DNA of 64,000 nt from positions 62,001 through 126,000 of the forward strand of contig FCNS01000036.1 of assembly GCA_900045905.1 (NCBI GenBank), given 5' to 3'. Positions within the stretch are counted from its first letter, which is position 1; every line of letters begins with the position of its first letter. Positions 46,559-55,438 of the stretch are shown here, in pieces. The notes under the pieces are model-generated. The model was not told the origin of the DNA. It made no database searches and saw only the letters and a list, made by a program, of their open reading frames with translations. Position numbers and translations under genes: made by a program. The stretch comes from Clostridiales bacterium CHKCI001 (GTDB lineage: Bacteria > Bacillota > Clostridia > Lachnospirales > Lachnospiraceae).

Positions 46559-48220
46559 TTATGCCTTTCCACAAATTAACTGAATACCTGCAATCACAGT
46601 AGGAAGCAGCTGTTTCTTTCTGGATACGACGCCTGGCAGTCTTACAGTATCTTCTGTTAAACGTACATTCAACGCCTCAAATAAAACATCTTCTGCTCTG
46701 TCTCCAACACATAATAAAAGTGTGGATTCATCCCATATATTGGTAAGCATAAAATACATAATATCCATACCTTTTTTCAGAATCTCACTCTTCATATATG
46801 GTAGCAGACGATTCTTCAACTCTTCCAATTCTTCCTGACTCATAGAGCTGATCTGTCCAACTCCAATCTTCATATCTTCTACTGTAAATTCTTTAAAATC
46901 CTGATAAAAAATTTCTTCCTCTGTTTTAGCACTCAAATTACTTCCAGCCGAAAACATTTCTTTTGCATACTGTTCAGGCTCAATTCCTGCAATCTTAGCT
47001 AACTGCTGCGCCGCCTTCTTATCTACTTCTGTGCAAGTAGGAGAACGGAACAGTAATGTATCTGAAATAATTGCACTACAAAGAAGCCCTGCAATTTGTG
47101 GATTGATCTCAACTCCATTTTCTTGATACATTTGATAAATAATTGTGGCAGTACACCCAAGCGGTTGGTTACGGAAAAATACTGGCGACATCGTTTCAAT
47201 TGTTCCAAGCCGGTGATGATCAATAATTTCTAAAATATCCGCCTCTTCTAATCCATTGACTGCCTGTGTCTTTTCATTATGATCTACCAAAATGACTTGT
47301 TTCTTTCTCGCACCAAGTAAATTTCTTCGAGAAAGCATACCAACATAGTCACCTTCATTACTTACTACTGGGAAATAACGATGACGTACTACTGCCATAA
47401 TATCATGAACATCCTCAATATAATCATCTGGGCTAAATACATTTAAATTCTCTGTAGACATTACATAACTAATAGGCATACTTTGATTAATCAAACGTGC
47501 CACCGTAAATGTATCAAATGGAGTACAAATAATACGGCATCCCCTGGATTCAGCCAAGCTGCGAATAGTTCGTGATACTGGAGAACCCGAGCAGACAACA
47601 ATACAAGCAGCTTCCATCTCAATACAACAAAGCTGCGATTCATAACGATTTTCCAAAATAATCAGATCGCCTTTTTCAATAAAACTCTCCATAAAATCTG
47701 GATTCGCAGCTGCAACCTGAACTTTTCCATCTTCAAAATACCCCTCGGTATCTCCTACGATCATTTCCCCTTCTAGTGTTTCTAAAATATTCTTATAGCT
47801 TGTATGCGCCTTTGACAATACACGACAGTCATATTCTTCCATATAACTTCGAGTAATATCTCCAATTGTAATAATGCCTTCTAGTCTCTCTTCCTTTGTA
47901 ACAGGCAACGTCACAACCTTTAAATTTTTCATGATCTTCCATGCCTTCATTAGAGAAAAATCCCTCTGGGCACCTTCTGTATAACGGATATCAATATCCT
48001 TTACTTGAGTACGAACATCTTCTAAAAGTTCTGGCTTTTTTACACCAAAATACTTAAGTACAAACCGAGTTTCTTCATTAATCTTTCCAGCTCGTCTTGC
48101 TTCAAACTGGTTGCCAGCAATTTGATTCTTTAACGCAGCATACGCAATTGCTGAGCAAATAGAATCTGTATCTGGATTCTTATGACCTATAATAAATACT
48201 TTTCTTTTTTTCTGCAACAA
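46559..48220 (-). CDS. Mn-dependent inorganic pyrophosphatase with regulatory CBS-DRTGG insert
   Basis: 553 residues against about 310 for the plain enzyme. DHH core motifs: IIGHKNPDTDSICSAIAYA (8-26), the central DHN and DHHRLGTIE (about 335-345). The DHHA2 domain lies at the C-terminus. An insert (about 70-305) contains two CBS halves (VVTLPVTKEERLEGIITIGD and DIMAVVRHRYFPVVSNEGDYVGMLS) around a DRTGG-like domain. Clostridial CBS-pyrophosphatases are controlled by adenine nucleotides. It hydrolyses pyrophosphate from biosynthesis. Start TTG at 48220 with GGAAGGG 5 bp upstream. Confidence 0.93.
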   Translation of the reverse strand: MLQKKRKVFIIGHKNPDTDSICSAIAYAALKNQIAGNQFEARRAGKINEETRFVLKYFGVKKPELLEDVRTQVKDIDIRYTEGAQRDFSLMKAWKIMKNLKVVTLPVTKEERLEGIITIGDITRSYMEEYDCRVLSKAHTSYKNILETLEGEMIVGDTEGYFEDGKVQVAAANPDFMESFIEKGDLIILENRYESQLCCIEMEAACIVVCSGSPVSRTIRSLAESRGCRIICTPFDTFTVARLINQSMPISYVMSTENLNVFSPDDYIEDVHDIMAVVRHRYFPVVSNEGDYVGMLSRRNLLGARKKQVILVDHNEKTQAVNGLEEADILEIIDHHRLGTIETMSPVFFRNQPLGCTATIIYQMYQENGVEINPQIAGLLCSAIISDTLLFRSPTCTEVDKKAAQQLAKIAGIEPEQYAKEMFSAGSNLSAKTEEEIFYQDFKEFTVEDMKIGVGQISSMSQEELEELKNRLLPYMKSEILKKGMDIMYFMLTNIWDESTLLLCVGDRAEDVLFEALNVRLTEDTVRLPGVVSRKKQLLPTVIAGIQLICGKA

Positions 48221-48675
48221 TACTACCCTTCCTTTCCACTAACTCTTTTAATTTGGTACAATTTATTATATCATTGACATTATTTTTAAATATATATTTT
48301 TTCATAAATATTATATCATACGTACTAGGATAAATCTACATTTTTCTATTTCAAGATGACCAATAAAGCTGTAACGCCTCTAGATACTATCTATTTTGTT
48401 ACATTTTTTTTATTATACACTAATATATTTATGCAAAAATTATAATATTTTATACTTTATTTATATTTTAGACACATTTTGTTCATATATTTTTTTTATG
48501 ATCCTTATATAAGAAGATATCAGTTACCATTTGTTTTTAGTTATATTGCATATAGGTTTTTCATAATTACCCCAGTTACCATTTATTGGTACTGGGGTCT
48601 CCTCATTTCTAACAAAGAAAACCGCCTTAAACATTTACAAATGCTAAGGCGATTTTTTACTACAAACAATCAGGT
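48221..48675. other. AT-rich intergenic region with two hairpins
   Basis: This 455-base gap contains no coding sequence I trust. 48569-48597 is a stem-loop (CCCCAGTTACC/GGTACTGGGG), and 48623-48651 is the terminator of the leftward neighbour. The rest is very AT-rich and should include the pyrophosphatase promoter. Confidence 0.65.
48615..48658. terminator. Terminator of the small membrane protein gene
   Basis: CGCCTTA/TAAGGCG stem with ATTT/AAAT-type continuation in the loop (48623-48651); U-rich on either side (GATTTTTTAC to the right, GGTTTTCTTT on the minus strand). Confidence 0.7.
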
Positions 48676-49035
48676 TTAATTCGCTGCTTGAGATGGATCT
48701 GTTGCTTCTTCTGGAGCAGTCTCTTGTGGTGCATCTTCGGAAGAAGATTCTTCTACAGCTTCTTCTGAAGTCTCTTCACTTTTTTCTGTTTCTGTAACAC
48801 CCGCAAAATCAACTAATTCAAAATTACTTGCTTCATAATTTGGCTTTGCTGCTTGCTTAGCCTGATAACTGTTATAACCCGACACTATAATTAATCCTGC
48901 TACGGTACATACTGCTAAAACTAAAACAACCCAAGCTGTAATTCTTGCCAAGGTCTTCCTTTTCTTTTCTTTTGCAATGATTTGTTTCCTATTTTTCTTG
49001 TACTCTTTGTACTTATCTACCTTCTGCTGACTCAT
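48676..49035 (-). CDS. Small single-pass membrane protein, unknown function
   Basis: 119 residues. A very basic N-terminus (KYKEYKKNRKQIIAKEKKRK) is followed by one membrane helix (about 31-54, ITAWVVLVLAVCTVAGLIIV). The outer tail is acidic and Ser/Glu-rich (EETSEEAVEESSSEDAPQET). The basic-inside rule predicts the tail outside. No recognised domain. Single gene with its own terminator. Confidence 0.75.
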   Translation of the reverse strand: MSQQKVDKYKEYKKNRKQIIAKEKKRKTLARITAWVVLVLAVCTVAGLIIVSGYNSYQAKQAAKPNYEASNFELVDFAGVTETEKSEETSEEAVEESSSEDAPQETAPEEATDPSQAAN

Positions 49036-49254
49036 GATTTCATCCCTTCACAAAATATTCTTTTATTAATTTTAACATAGAACTTCTTTTTTGTACAGTC
49101 CATTCATTGGAGGGAATTGTGTTTTATTTGTGAGATGATTTTTCAATCATACAATACATATGAAATCATATCTAAAGTAGTTTTTTTTAATTGGAGTAAA
49201 TAAAAGAATTTTTGAAAATGAAAATAGTACATTTATGGATTAATTGGGATTATA

Positions 49255-49431
49255 ATGGAAATGCGTAGTTATTTTAAAGAACATAGTTTTTCAATTCAAG
49301 AATTTTTACAAAAATCCATCAATAATACAAGAGTAACTATGAGCAAACAAGAACTTGAACAGTTTAAAAAACGATATTTATCTAAAATAAAAGTTTCCAT
49401 TCAGAATGATATGATCCAAATTCATGTATAA
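49255..49431 (+). CDS. Possible small protein of 58 residues
   Basis: ATG at 49255 opens a 58-codon frame: MEMRSYFKEHSFSIQEFLQK, then SINNTRVTMSKQELEQFKKR and YLSKIKVSIQNDMIQIHV. The composition is protein-like and predicted helical and basic. It stops 1 bp before an intrinsic terminator, which supports transcription in this direction. The ribosome site is poor (TTGGGA at 6 bp). No family recognised. Confidence 0.5.
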   Translation: MEMRSYFKEHSFSIQEFLQKSINNTRVTMSKQELEQFKKRYLSKIKVSIQNDMIQIHV

Positions 49432-49432
49432 C

Positions 49433-49460
49433 AAAGAGGCAGCAAAAGCTGCCTCTTTAC
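49433..49460. terminator. Terminator between the small ORF and glucokinase gene
   Basis: Perfect 11-bp stem AAAGAGGCAGC/GCTGCCTCTTT with loop AAAA. It serves the + strand small ORF; on the minus strand it ends the galE-glcK transcript. Confidence 0.85.
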
Positions 49461-49464
49461 CCTT

Positions 49465-49491
49465 TCAAGACTCGCTCTTGGGAGTCTTGGC
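49465..49491. repeat. Hairpin element related to 2558-2590
   Basis: TTCAAGACTCGCTCTTGGGAG+TCTTGGC matches 2557-2585 at nearly all bases, including the AAGACTC/GAGTCTT stem. It sits 10 bases from the glucokinase stop. Confidence 0.65.
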
Positions 49492-49503
49492 TCGGGAATA
49501 TAA

Positions 49504-50463
49504 CTATTCTTCTTCTATTACATCTTGATCTAACACCATTCTGGCAGCTCCATAGATTCCAGCATCATTACCAAGGCTTGCCAAGACAATTTTGGCTCTT
49601 TTTTCTGAAATTGCAAGATATTTTTTATAATAATGCTCAATTGTATTAACCAGAATTTCTCCAGCGTTGGATACTCCTCCGCCAATTACAAATATATCTG
49701 GATCAATTGTTAACGTCACAGTAGCCAGAGCCATTCCCAGATAGTTTGCAAGTGTCTCAACTGCTTCCATTGCAATTCCATCTTTTTTCTTGGCAGCATC
49801 AAAAATTTTCTTTGCACTTAAATGTTCTACATTACGGATCATAGAATCAGAATAACGCTCTGCTAAAAGGCGTTTTGCAATCTTAACAACACCTGTTGCA
49901 GATGCATATTGTTCCAGACATCCCTTGTTTCCACAATTACATTTATCTGATTCATCGCAATTGACAGTGATATGTCCCAATTCTCCGCCCAAACCACGAT
50001 TTCCTGCAATAATTTTTCCGTTCATAATAACGCCGCCACCAACACCCGTTCCAAGTGTCATCATAACTACATCCTGAAATCCTTCTGCTCCACCTTTCCA
50101 AGCTTCGCCAAGCGCTGCAACATTTGCATCATTGCCAGCCTTTACTGGAATTCCAAGTAACTCACTTAATTCTTCTGCTGGATTACAATTAATCCATCCA
50201 AGATTCACGCATTTACTTACATATCCATTGCTCATCGTTGGTCCTGGTACTCCCATACCAGCTCCTGATACTTCTGATAAAGGAATCTGCTCATTTACTA
50301 ACTCAGAACGAATCGATGCTGCAATATCTGGAATAATATTAGAACCCTTTTTATCTTTTCGAGTAGGTATTTCCCACTTTTTCAATACTGTACCATTATG
50401 ATAAAACAGACCTAATTTTACAGATGTACCTCCTACATCAACGCCAATGCAATACTTTTTCAT
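49504..50463 (-). CDS. glcK: ROK-family glucokinase
   Basis: 319 residues. ATP site IGVDVGGTSVKLGLF (5-19), GMGVPGP, catalytic region GNDANVAALGEAWKG with the aspartate (about D108), GTGVGGGVIMNGKI, and the ROK zinc signature CNCGNKGCLEQYASATG (about 173-189). It phosphorylates free glucose released by secreted amylase or glucosidases. ATG at 50463 has GGGAGG 7 bp upstream. It follows galE within about 15 bp and is co-transcribed. Confidence 0.95.
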   Translation of the reverse strand: MKKYCIGVDVGGTSVKLGLFYHNGTVLKKWEIPTRKDKKGSNIIPDIAASIRSELVNEQIPLSEVSGAGMGVPGPTMSNGYVSKCVNLGWINCNPAEELSELLGIPVKAGNDANVAALGEAWKGGAEGFQDVVMMTLGTGVGGGVIMNGKIIAGNRGLGGELGHITVNCDESDKCNCGNKGCLEQYASATGVVKIAKRLLAERYSDSMIRNVEHLSAKKIFDAAKKKDGIAMEAVETLANYLGMALATVTLTIDPDIFVIGGGVSNAGEILVNTIEHYYKKYLAISEKRAKIVLASLGNDAGIYGAARMVLDQDVIEEE

Positions 50464-50477
50464 AACAGTTCCTCCCA

Positions 50478-51491
50478 TTAATCTTCATATCCATTTGGAT
50501 TATTTTTTTGCCATCTCCAGGCATCTTCGCACATTTCTTCAATTCCTCTCTGTGCAACCCAACCTAATTCTTCTTTTGCCTTTGTTGCATCCGCATAACA
50601 TGTTGCAATATCACCAGGGCGACGTGGTTTAATTTCGTAAGGAATTTTTATACCACTTGCTTTTTCAAAGCTCTTTACTACATCCAATACACTATATCCA
50701 TGTCCTGTTCCAAGATTATATGTCAATACACCTGTCTTCTGTTTCAGTTTTTGGATTGCTTTTACATGACCAATTGCCAAATCCACTACATGAATATAAT
50801 CACGAACTCCCGTTCCATCTGGAGTATCATAGTCATTTCCAAATACTCCTAACTTTTCCAATTTACCAACTGCAACTTGTGTAATATATGGAAGTAAGTT
50901 ATTCGGAATTCCCTTTGGATCTTCTCCAATTCTTCCACTCTTGTGAGCACCAATCGGATTAAAGTAACGAAGCAAAATAATATCCCATTCAGGATCAGCA
51001 ACTGCAAAATCACGGAAAATCTCTTCTAACATTAACTTGGTTCTTCCATAAGGATTGGTTACATGAAGTGGAAAATCTTCTTTAATTGGTACTGTCTTTG
51101 GACTTCCATAAACAGTAGCGGACGAGCTAAATACAATCTTTTTTACGCCATGTGTTCTCATAACATCACAAAGAATCAAACTGCCTGTAATATTATTATG
51201 ATAATATTCTAAAGGTTTTTGTACCGATTCTCCAACTGCCTTTAGTCCTGCAAAATGGATTACAGAATCAATGGTCTCTTTTTCGAAAACTTCCTCCAAA
51301 GCTTCTTTATCCAACAAATCTACCTTATAGAAAGTTACTTTCTTACCTGTAATCTCTTCTACTCTTTCCAAAGATTTTTCGCTGGAATTACATAAATTAT
51401 CAACGACCACTACATCATATCCACTATTCAATAATTCCACACATGTATGGCTTCCAATAAATCCTGCTCCTCCTGTTACTAATACTGCCAT
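50478..51491 (-). CDS. galE: UDP-glucose 4-epimerase
   Basis: 337 residues, an extended short-chain dehydrogenase. NAD motif [16 protein letters not shown] (5-20), FSSSATVYG (catalytic Ser/Thr, about 123-131), [11 protein letters not shown] (Tyr-x3-Lys, about 148-158), [10 protein letters not shown]. It interconverts UDP-glucose and UDP-galactose for galactose use and glycan precursors. AGGAGG before the ATG. First gene of galE-glcK. Confidence 0.96.
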   Translation of the reverse strand: MAVLVTGGAGFIGSHTCVELLNSGYDVVVVDNLCNSSEKSLERVEEITGKKVTFYKVDLLDKEALEEVFEKETIDSVIHFAGLKAVGESVQKPLEYYHNNITGSLILCDVMRTHGVKKIVFSSSATVYGSPKTVPIKEDFPLHVTNPYGRTKLMLEEIFRDFAVADPEWDIILLRYFNPIGAHKSGRIGEDPKGIPNNLLPYITQVAVGKLEKLGVFGNDYDTPDGTGVRDYIHVVDLAIGHVKAIQKLKQKTGVLTYNLGTGHGYSVLDVVKSFEKASGIKIPYEIKPRRPGDIATCYADATKAKEELGWVAQRGIEEMCEDAWRWQKNNPNGYED

Positions 51492-51988
51492 ATTTTTTCC
51501 TCCTGTCCTTGAAAATTACTGTTTTCCCATATTTTTGGTGTAGATTTGAAACAAAGTGGACAATCCCACTTAAGATCTTCAGCCTTTCAGATTTGAAAGA
51601 CTTAGCACACTCGGACATTGCTTTTACACATTTATTGACAGTAATCTTCTCGTTTTTTTCGGTTCTATTTTATCATTTTTGCAAAAAATAATCAATAGTT
51701 TTCCCATTATTATTAGTATTATGACACAATAGTGAAAAATTTTTAGCCAATATTGACATGCATATTTTCCTAGCAGATAATAAAAGCTTCTAACTTTAAC
51801 AGCGAATTATTTTTATTTTCTATCATTTTTATTATATATTTTATGTTATATAACATATTTTTTGTTTTAAATAGACAATCTATACAAAATTGTGGTATTT
51901 TAAACGAATTGCCCAGTCCTCAAATCACTTAACATCTTTACTTATTTTCCACATTTATTGATAAATTATCCCTATTTTAACTTACCTC

Positions 51989-52017
51989 TTGCCAATCGAA
52001 AGAAAACGTACTATAAT
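51989..52017 (+). promoter_or_regulatory. Promoter of the DUF1858 gene
   Basis: -35 TTGCCA (51989-51994), 17-bp spacer, -10 TATAAT (52012-52017), 58 bp upstream of the start codon. Confidence 0.75.
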
Positions 52018-52035
52018 ACACTCATTGAGTGTATT
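52015..52035. promoter_or_regulatory. 21-bp perfect palindrome at the DUF1858 transcription start
   Basis: AATACACTCA / TGAGTGTATT around one base. It overlaps the last bases of the -10 box and the expected +1. It could be an operator or a 5' mRNA hairpin. No regulator gene is adjacent. Confidence 0.55.
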
Positions 52036-52075
52036 TTCACTCTATATTTATTCTAATTATAGGAGGAAATCAATT

Positions 52076-52279
52076 ATGGCTCAGGTTACAAAAACTACTA
52101 CAATTGGTGAATTATTAACTCTGGACTCCAGTGTTGCTCCAATCTTAATGGCTGCTGGTATGCACTGCCTAGGTTGCCCAGCTTCTCAAATGGAGTCTTT
52201 AGAAGAAGCTGCTATGGTTCATGGATTAAATCCTGATGACTTAGTTGCTAAGGTCAACGAGTATCTCAGTTTAAAATAA
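52076..52279 (+). CDS. DUF1858 domain protein
   Basis: 67 residues, start [21 protein letters not shown] single DUF1858 domain with the double-cysteine motif [10 protein letters not shown] (about 28-37). Such proteins are often found near hybrid-cluster proteins in anaerobes and may handle redox or nitrosative stress, but the function is not proven. Strong site TAGGAGGAAA precedes the ATG; a longer frame to 51989 covers the promoter and is rejected. Ends at the terminator 52299-52337. Confidence 0.88.
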   Translation: MAQVTKTTTIGELLTLDSSVAPILMAAGMHCLGCPASQMESLEEAAMVHGLNPDDLVAKVNEYLSLK

Positions 52280-52298
52280 TTTTCTTTGCGCAAATGAT

Positions 52299-52337
52299 GG
52301 ATCAGAATATTTTCCCCTATTCTGATCCTTATTTTTT
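52299..52337 (+). terminator. Terminator of the DUF1858 gene
   Basis: 11-bp stem GGATCAGAATA/TATTCTGATCC, loop of 8, followed by TTATTTTTT. The remaining bases to 52664 show no gene I trust. Confidence 0.88.
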
Positions 52338-52664
52338 ACATAAAAGTACAATTCCAAAATATCACCTATTCAGATATGGAGAAAAGCTCCATTGTTTGCA
52401 AATGCACCAATTAGAAAAAGTGACATATACTATATTAAAGCCTGGAGAACAAAAATTCCTGACTGAAAATTCGCAGTTTGGCTTTTTTACAGCGGTTCTC
52501 CGCTTTTTTGAGGTTTCAGCCGGCTGCTTTCTATAGATTAGAGGTTCCTTTTCTGGATTATAGATTCCAAAAGGTCCTCTTACATAAATTTAGAAAGTAG
52601 CCTTCTGAGCTTCTTCTCCTTCCCAAACACTATACTATATGAAAGGAATGCAGTATAAAATTTT

Positions 52665-52949
52665 ATGAGATCTGAAGAAACGTTTTATATTTATATTGTA
52701 GAATGCTCAGACCATAGTTTTTACACTGGATGGACAAACAATCTAGAAAAGCGAATCGCTGCCCATAACGCTGGAAAGGGAGCCAAATACACAAAGTATC
52801 GCCTCCCTGTTACATTAATTTATTTTGAGACATATCCGAATAAACAAGACGCAATGCGCCGCGAATATGCAATAAAACAACTAACACGCCAACAAAAGTT
52901 AAAATTGATTACTGATGGCTCTGGTTTTAGACCAGAAAAAATACATTGA
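52665..52949 (+). CDS. GIY-YIG nuclease-superfamily protein (UPF0213/YhbQ type)
   Basis: 94 residues. The GIY-YIG fold is recognisable as FYIYIVECSDHSFYTGWTNNLEKRI (7-31), then HNAGKGAKYTKYRLPVTLIY and EAM-type NKQDAMRREYAIKQL with the metal glutamate. This is the compact YhbQ-like form, implicated in DNA processing or repair. The ribosome site is weak (GAAAGGAATG, 17 bp away). Convergent with the SipL-like gene. Confidence 0.88.
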   Translation: MRSEETFYIYIVECSDHSFYTGWTNNLEKRIAAHNAGKGAKYTKYRLPVTLIYFETYPNKQDAMRREYAIKQLTRQQKLKLITDGSGFRPEKIH

Positions 52950-52993
52950 TTCGATTCTCAACACATAAAGTAAAACATTACTCCATCCATAAA

Positions 52994-54556
52994 TTATAAT
53001 TCATCCGTCTTCTTAATCAATAACAGACGTTCTCCCGGCTTTACTATATCACTTGTAAGCCCATTTGTTTCTTTAATTACCTCTATTGTAGTATAAAATT
53101 TTTTGGCAATATCCCAAAGACAATCTCCTGGACGCACAATATATCCAACAATTCCTGGCAATGCTTCCATTTTCTCCTCATCTAAAGGCATGATCTGAAC
53201 ACTTACAGGCATTGGCTGGCTAATCTTAGACAACACTAATGCATCCAATGTCAATGATGCACGAACTTCTACTTCATTATTTCCAAGCATTACTGTCGTT
53301 AGCTGTTCAATTCCAGAAGTTAACTCAAATACACAGCTATCATCAATTCCTTTTGCCTCTACAATATGTGAGAATGGAACTGCTCCAGCTAAAGAACGAA
53401 GTGGTTCTTGATCATCTGCTGCCATATAAAGACTTGTTACTGTAATCGCTCCCTCTACTTTTATACCATCATCTACAACTATAGTTCTATCTATTTTTAC
53501 ACATCCTTCACTATGGCAAATCTGTAGTATTTTTTCTTCCTCTGATACATTAATCTTATCTACCACTTTACACTTTGCACTATTGCGAACAAGTAATCCC
53601 TCAAAATGTGCTTGACTATATTGAGGGATAATTTCTTTTACTGGAGAATAAACATCTGCTAATATTTGAATATTCTCTTCTTCATAAAGTTTCATATCCA
53701 GTTCCAATACTGCATCCACGGTAATAATTCTATTTTCTCCATCATAATCTGGCTTTGCTTCAATTTCTTTATGTAATAATGTTATATTTGTAGCAGATAC
53801 CATAGATAAATTACATTCTGGTACGTCTATCTCTCCGCTAAAAGCAATATTTTTTTCTAGCCACTGCATTGGAATATGTTCTTCCTCACCTGCATAAAGA
53901 ATAAATAGAACCATTTCACCTCTCAATGATAGCTTTCCATCAATTGGACGACACTCTACGCTTCGAAGACTTAACCCTCTCCAAAGTAAATGATCAATAT
54001 TCGGTTTGTTCCCTGAAAGTTCTATTTCTTCTTTTACTCGAAACGTATCTTTTCTCTGCACACGCACTTGCATTACTTCTAGATTTTTTGTTAATGTCTG
54101 TACGGAATCTTCTCCTGATATAGATTGTGCTGCTGCCTCATCATACATACTTTCTGCTCTGATTTCAAAGGTTAAAATTGCATTAACACGGATTTTTCTG
54201 GAGTTAATAAGAGAAATCGTCATATCTTCAATTTCTGCTTTTACTCTCACATGATCGCTTGTTTCCAGCCCATTATAATTGATAATTTCATCAAATGGAG
54301 CAAATCCTTGAAAATTTTGCAGATGATTACTTCCTTCCTCTGTCCCGTAAAGTAAATCAAATTGAAGCTTGCCCTTTAATTGGACTTTTTCCTCTGATTG
54401 CTTGACCGATTCCAGAGCAATTTCTCCTTGCTTTAAAATCATACGAGAAATATCTGGCTTTGTATCAGGGACATTGAAATCCTCATCTAATGTAATCTGC
54501 GTTACAAGCTTTCCCTTCAACTTGCTCATATGAATATTTTTCTTTAATAACTCCAT
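52994..54556 (-). CDS. SipL-like spore morphogenetic protein (DUF3794/SPOCS repeats plus LysM)
   Basis: 520 residues. Three DUF3794/SPOCS regions (about 30-150, 160-300, 310-440), each with patterns like DTKPDISRMIL or PNIDHLLWRG followed by long beta stretches. A C-terminal LysM domain is at about 472-517 (YIVRPGDCLWDIAKKFYTT.., KPGERLLLI). In Clostridioides SipL binds SpoIVA and anchors the coat to the forespore. This gene has that architecture. No coat cluster is next to it. Confidence is high in the domains and moderate in the exact role. Confidence 0.87.
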   Translation of the reverse strand: MELLKKNIHMSKLKGKLVTQITLDEDFNVPDTKPDISRMILKQGEIALESVKQSEEKVQLKGKLQFDLLYGTEEGSNHLQNFQGFAPFDEIINYNGLETSDHVRVKAEIEDMTISLINSRKIRVNAILTFEIRAESMYDEAAAQSISGEDSVQTLTKNLEVMQVRVQRKDTFRVKEEIELSGNKPNIDHLLWRGLSLRSVECRPIDGKLSLRGEMVLFILYAGEEEHIPMQWLEKNIAFSGEIDVPECNLSMVSATNITLLHKEIEAKPDYDGENRIITVDAVLELDMKLYEEENIQILADVYSPVKEIIPQYSQAHFEGLLVRNSAKCKVVDKINVSEEEKILQICHSEGCVKIDRTIVVDDGIKVEGAITVTSLYMAADDQEPLRSLAGAVPFSHIVEAKGIDDSCVFELTSGIEQLTTVMLGNNEVEVRASLTLDALVLSKISQPMPVSVQIMPLDEEKMEALPGIVGYIVRPGDCLWDIAKKFYTTIEVIKETNGLTSDIVKPGERLLLIKKTDEL

Positions 54557-54727
54557 AATAGCCTCCGTTTCACAATCTGATCTTTTATTCTCAGTTTCTC
54601 ATAAATCTTTGTAAAGCGTTCAAAGAATGCTTATCTGTGTTCAATATATGCCAGACATCATTTAAATATGCATTCTTCTAAATTCATTTGTGATCTATGT
54701 ATTAGAAACGCAAGCATTCTGGTATAC

Positions 54728-55414
54728 CTAATTTTGTGATTTTGTTACAATGAAGGGCTGAATTGCTTTTGCCACACCGCTAACTGGCATTGTTTGTAAT
54801 ATTACTCTTCCAGGTCCTGTGATTATTGTATTAAAAATTCCCTCTCCTCCAAACAACATATTTTTTACACCTGGAACCGATTGAATATCCATAGAGCAGG
54901 TGGAAGACATCGCTGCCAAATATCCTGTATCCACTACGATTTGCTGTCCTGCTTCCAATTCATATTCCACCGCAGAGCCATCAATTTCTATAAAAGCTAA
55001 ACCATTTCCTGAAAGTCGCTGCATAATAAATCCTTCTCCTCCAAAAAAACCACTTCCTAATTTTTTGCGGAAAAATACGGATAATTCTACTCCACTCTCA
55101 GATGCTAAGAATCCAGTCTTTTGTACAATAAAATCATTTCCTGGTGAGATCTCTATTGTACGGATAGAACCTGGAAAACTAGAAGCAAATGCAATTAATC
55201 CTGGTCCGCCTTTGGCTGTATAGATATTTTGAAAGATCGCCTCTCCCGAGATCAAACGTCCAAATGCTTTTCCAATACTTCCTCCTCCACTTGTTTCCAT
55301 CTTCATATTCGGAGACATCCAACTCATGGATCCTCTTTCTGTAATCATCTGCTCCCCTTCTTCCAATTTACACACCACAACTGGGAGTGGCTCCCCTTTT
55401 ATTTCATAACGCAT
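54728..55414 (-). CDS. AIM24/TIGR00266 family protein
   Basis: 228 residues, full family length. Start MRYEIKGEPLPVVVCKLEEG; motif MITERGSMSWMSPNMKMET (about 23-41), GEAIFQNIYTAKGGPGLIAF (about 57-76), FFGGEGFIMQRLSGNGLAFIEIDG (about 122-145) and the end MLFGGEGIFNTIITGPGRVILQTMP. These proteins form a double beta-sandwich related to tryptophan-RNA-binding folds; molecular function unknown. Single gene before the PHP protein, both on the minus strand with about 25 bp between. Confidence 0.92.
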   Translation of the reverse strand: MRYEIKGEPLPVVVCKLEEGEQMITERGSMSWMSPNMKMETSGGGSIGKAFGRLISGEAIFQNIYTAKGGPGLIAFASSFPGSIRTIEISPGNDFIVQKTGFLASESGVELSVFFRKKLGSGFFGGEGFIMQRLSGNGLAFIEIDGSAVEYELEAGQQIVVDTGYLAAMSSTCSMDIQSVPGVKNMLFGGEGIFNTIITGPGRVILQTMPVSGVAKAIQPFIVTKSQN

Positions 55415-55438
55415 AATATAACTCCCTTCTTAGATCAT

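Larger units (their letters stand above)
51492..52075. other. Long AT-rich divergent spacer galE/DUF1858
   Basis: 584 bases without a gene. The right end holds a clear promoter and palindrome (described separately). The left end must contain the galE promoter. The middle (about 51680-51950) is very AT-rich, and I see no feature there. Confidence 0.65.

Noticed and set aside
52294-52536. 80-residue + strand frame after the DUF1858 gene
   Set aside because: Its start lies inside the DUF1858 terminator hairpin and it has no ribosome site or recognisable motif.
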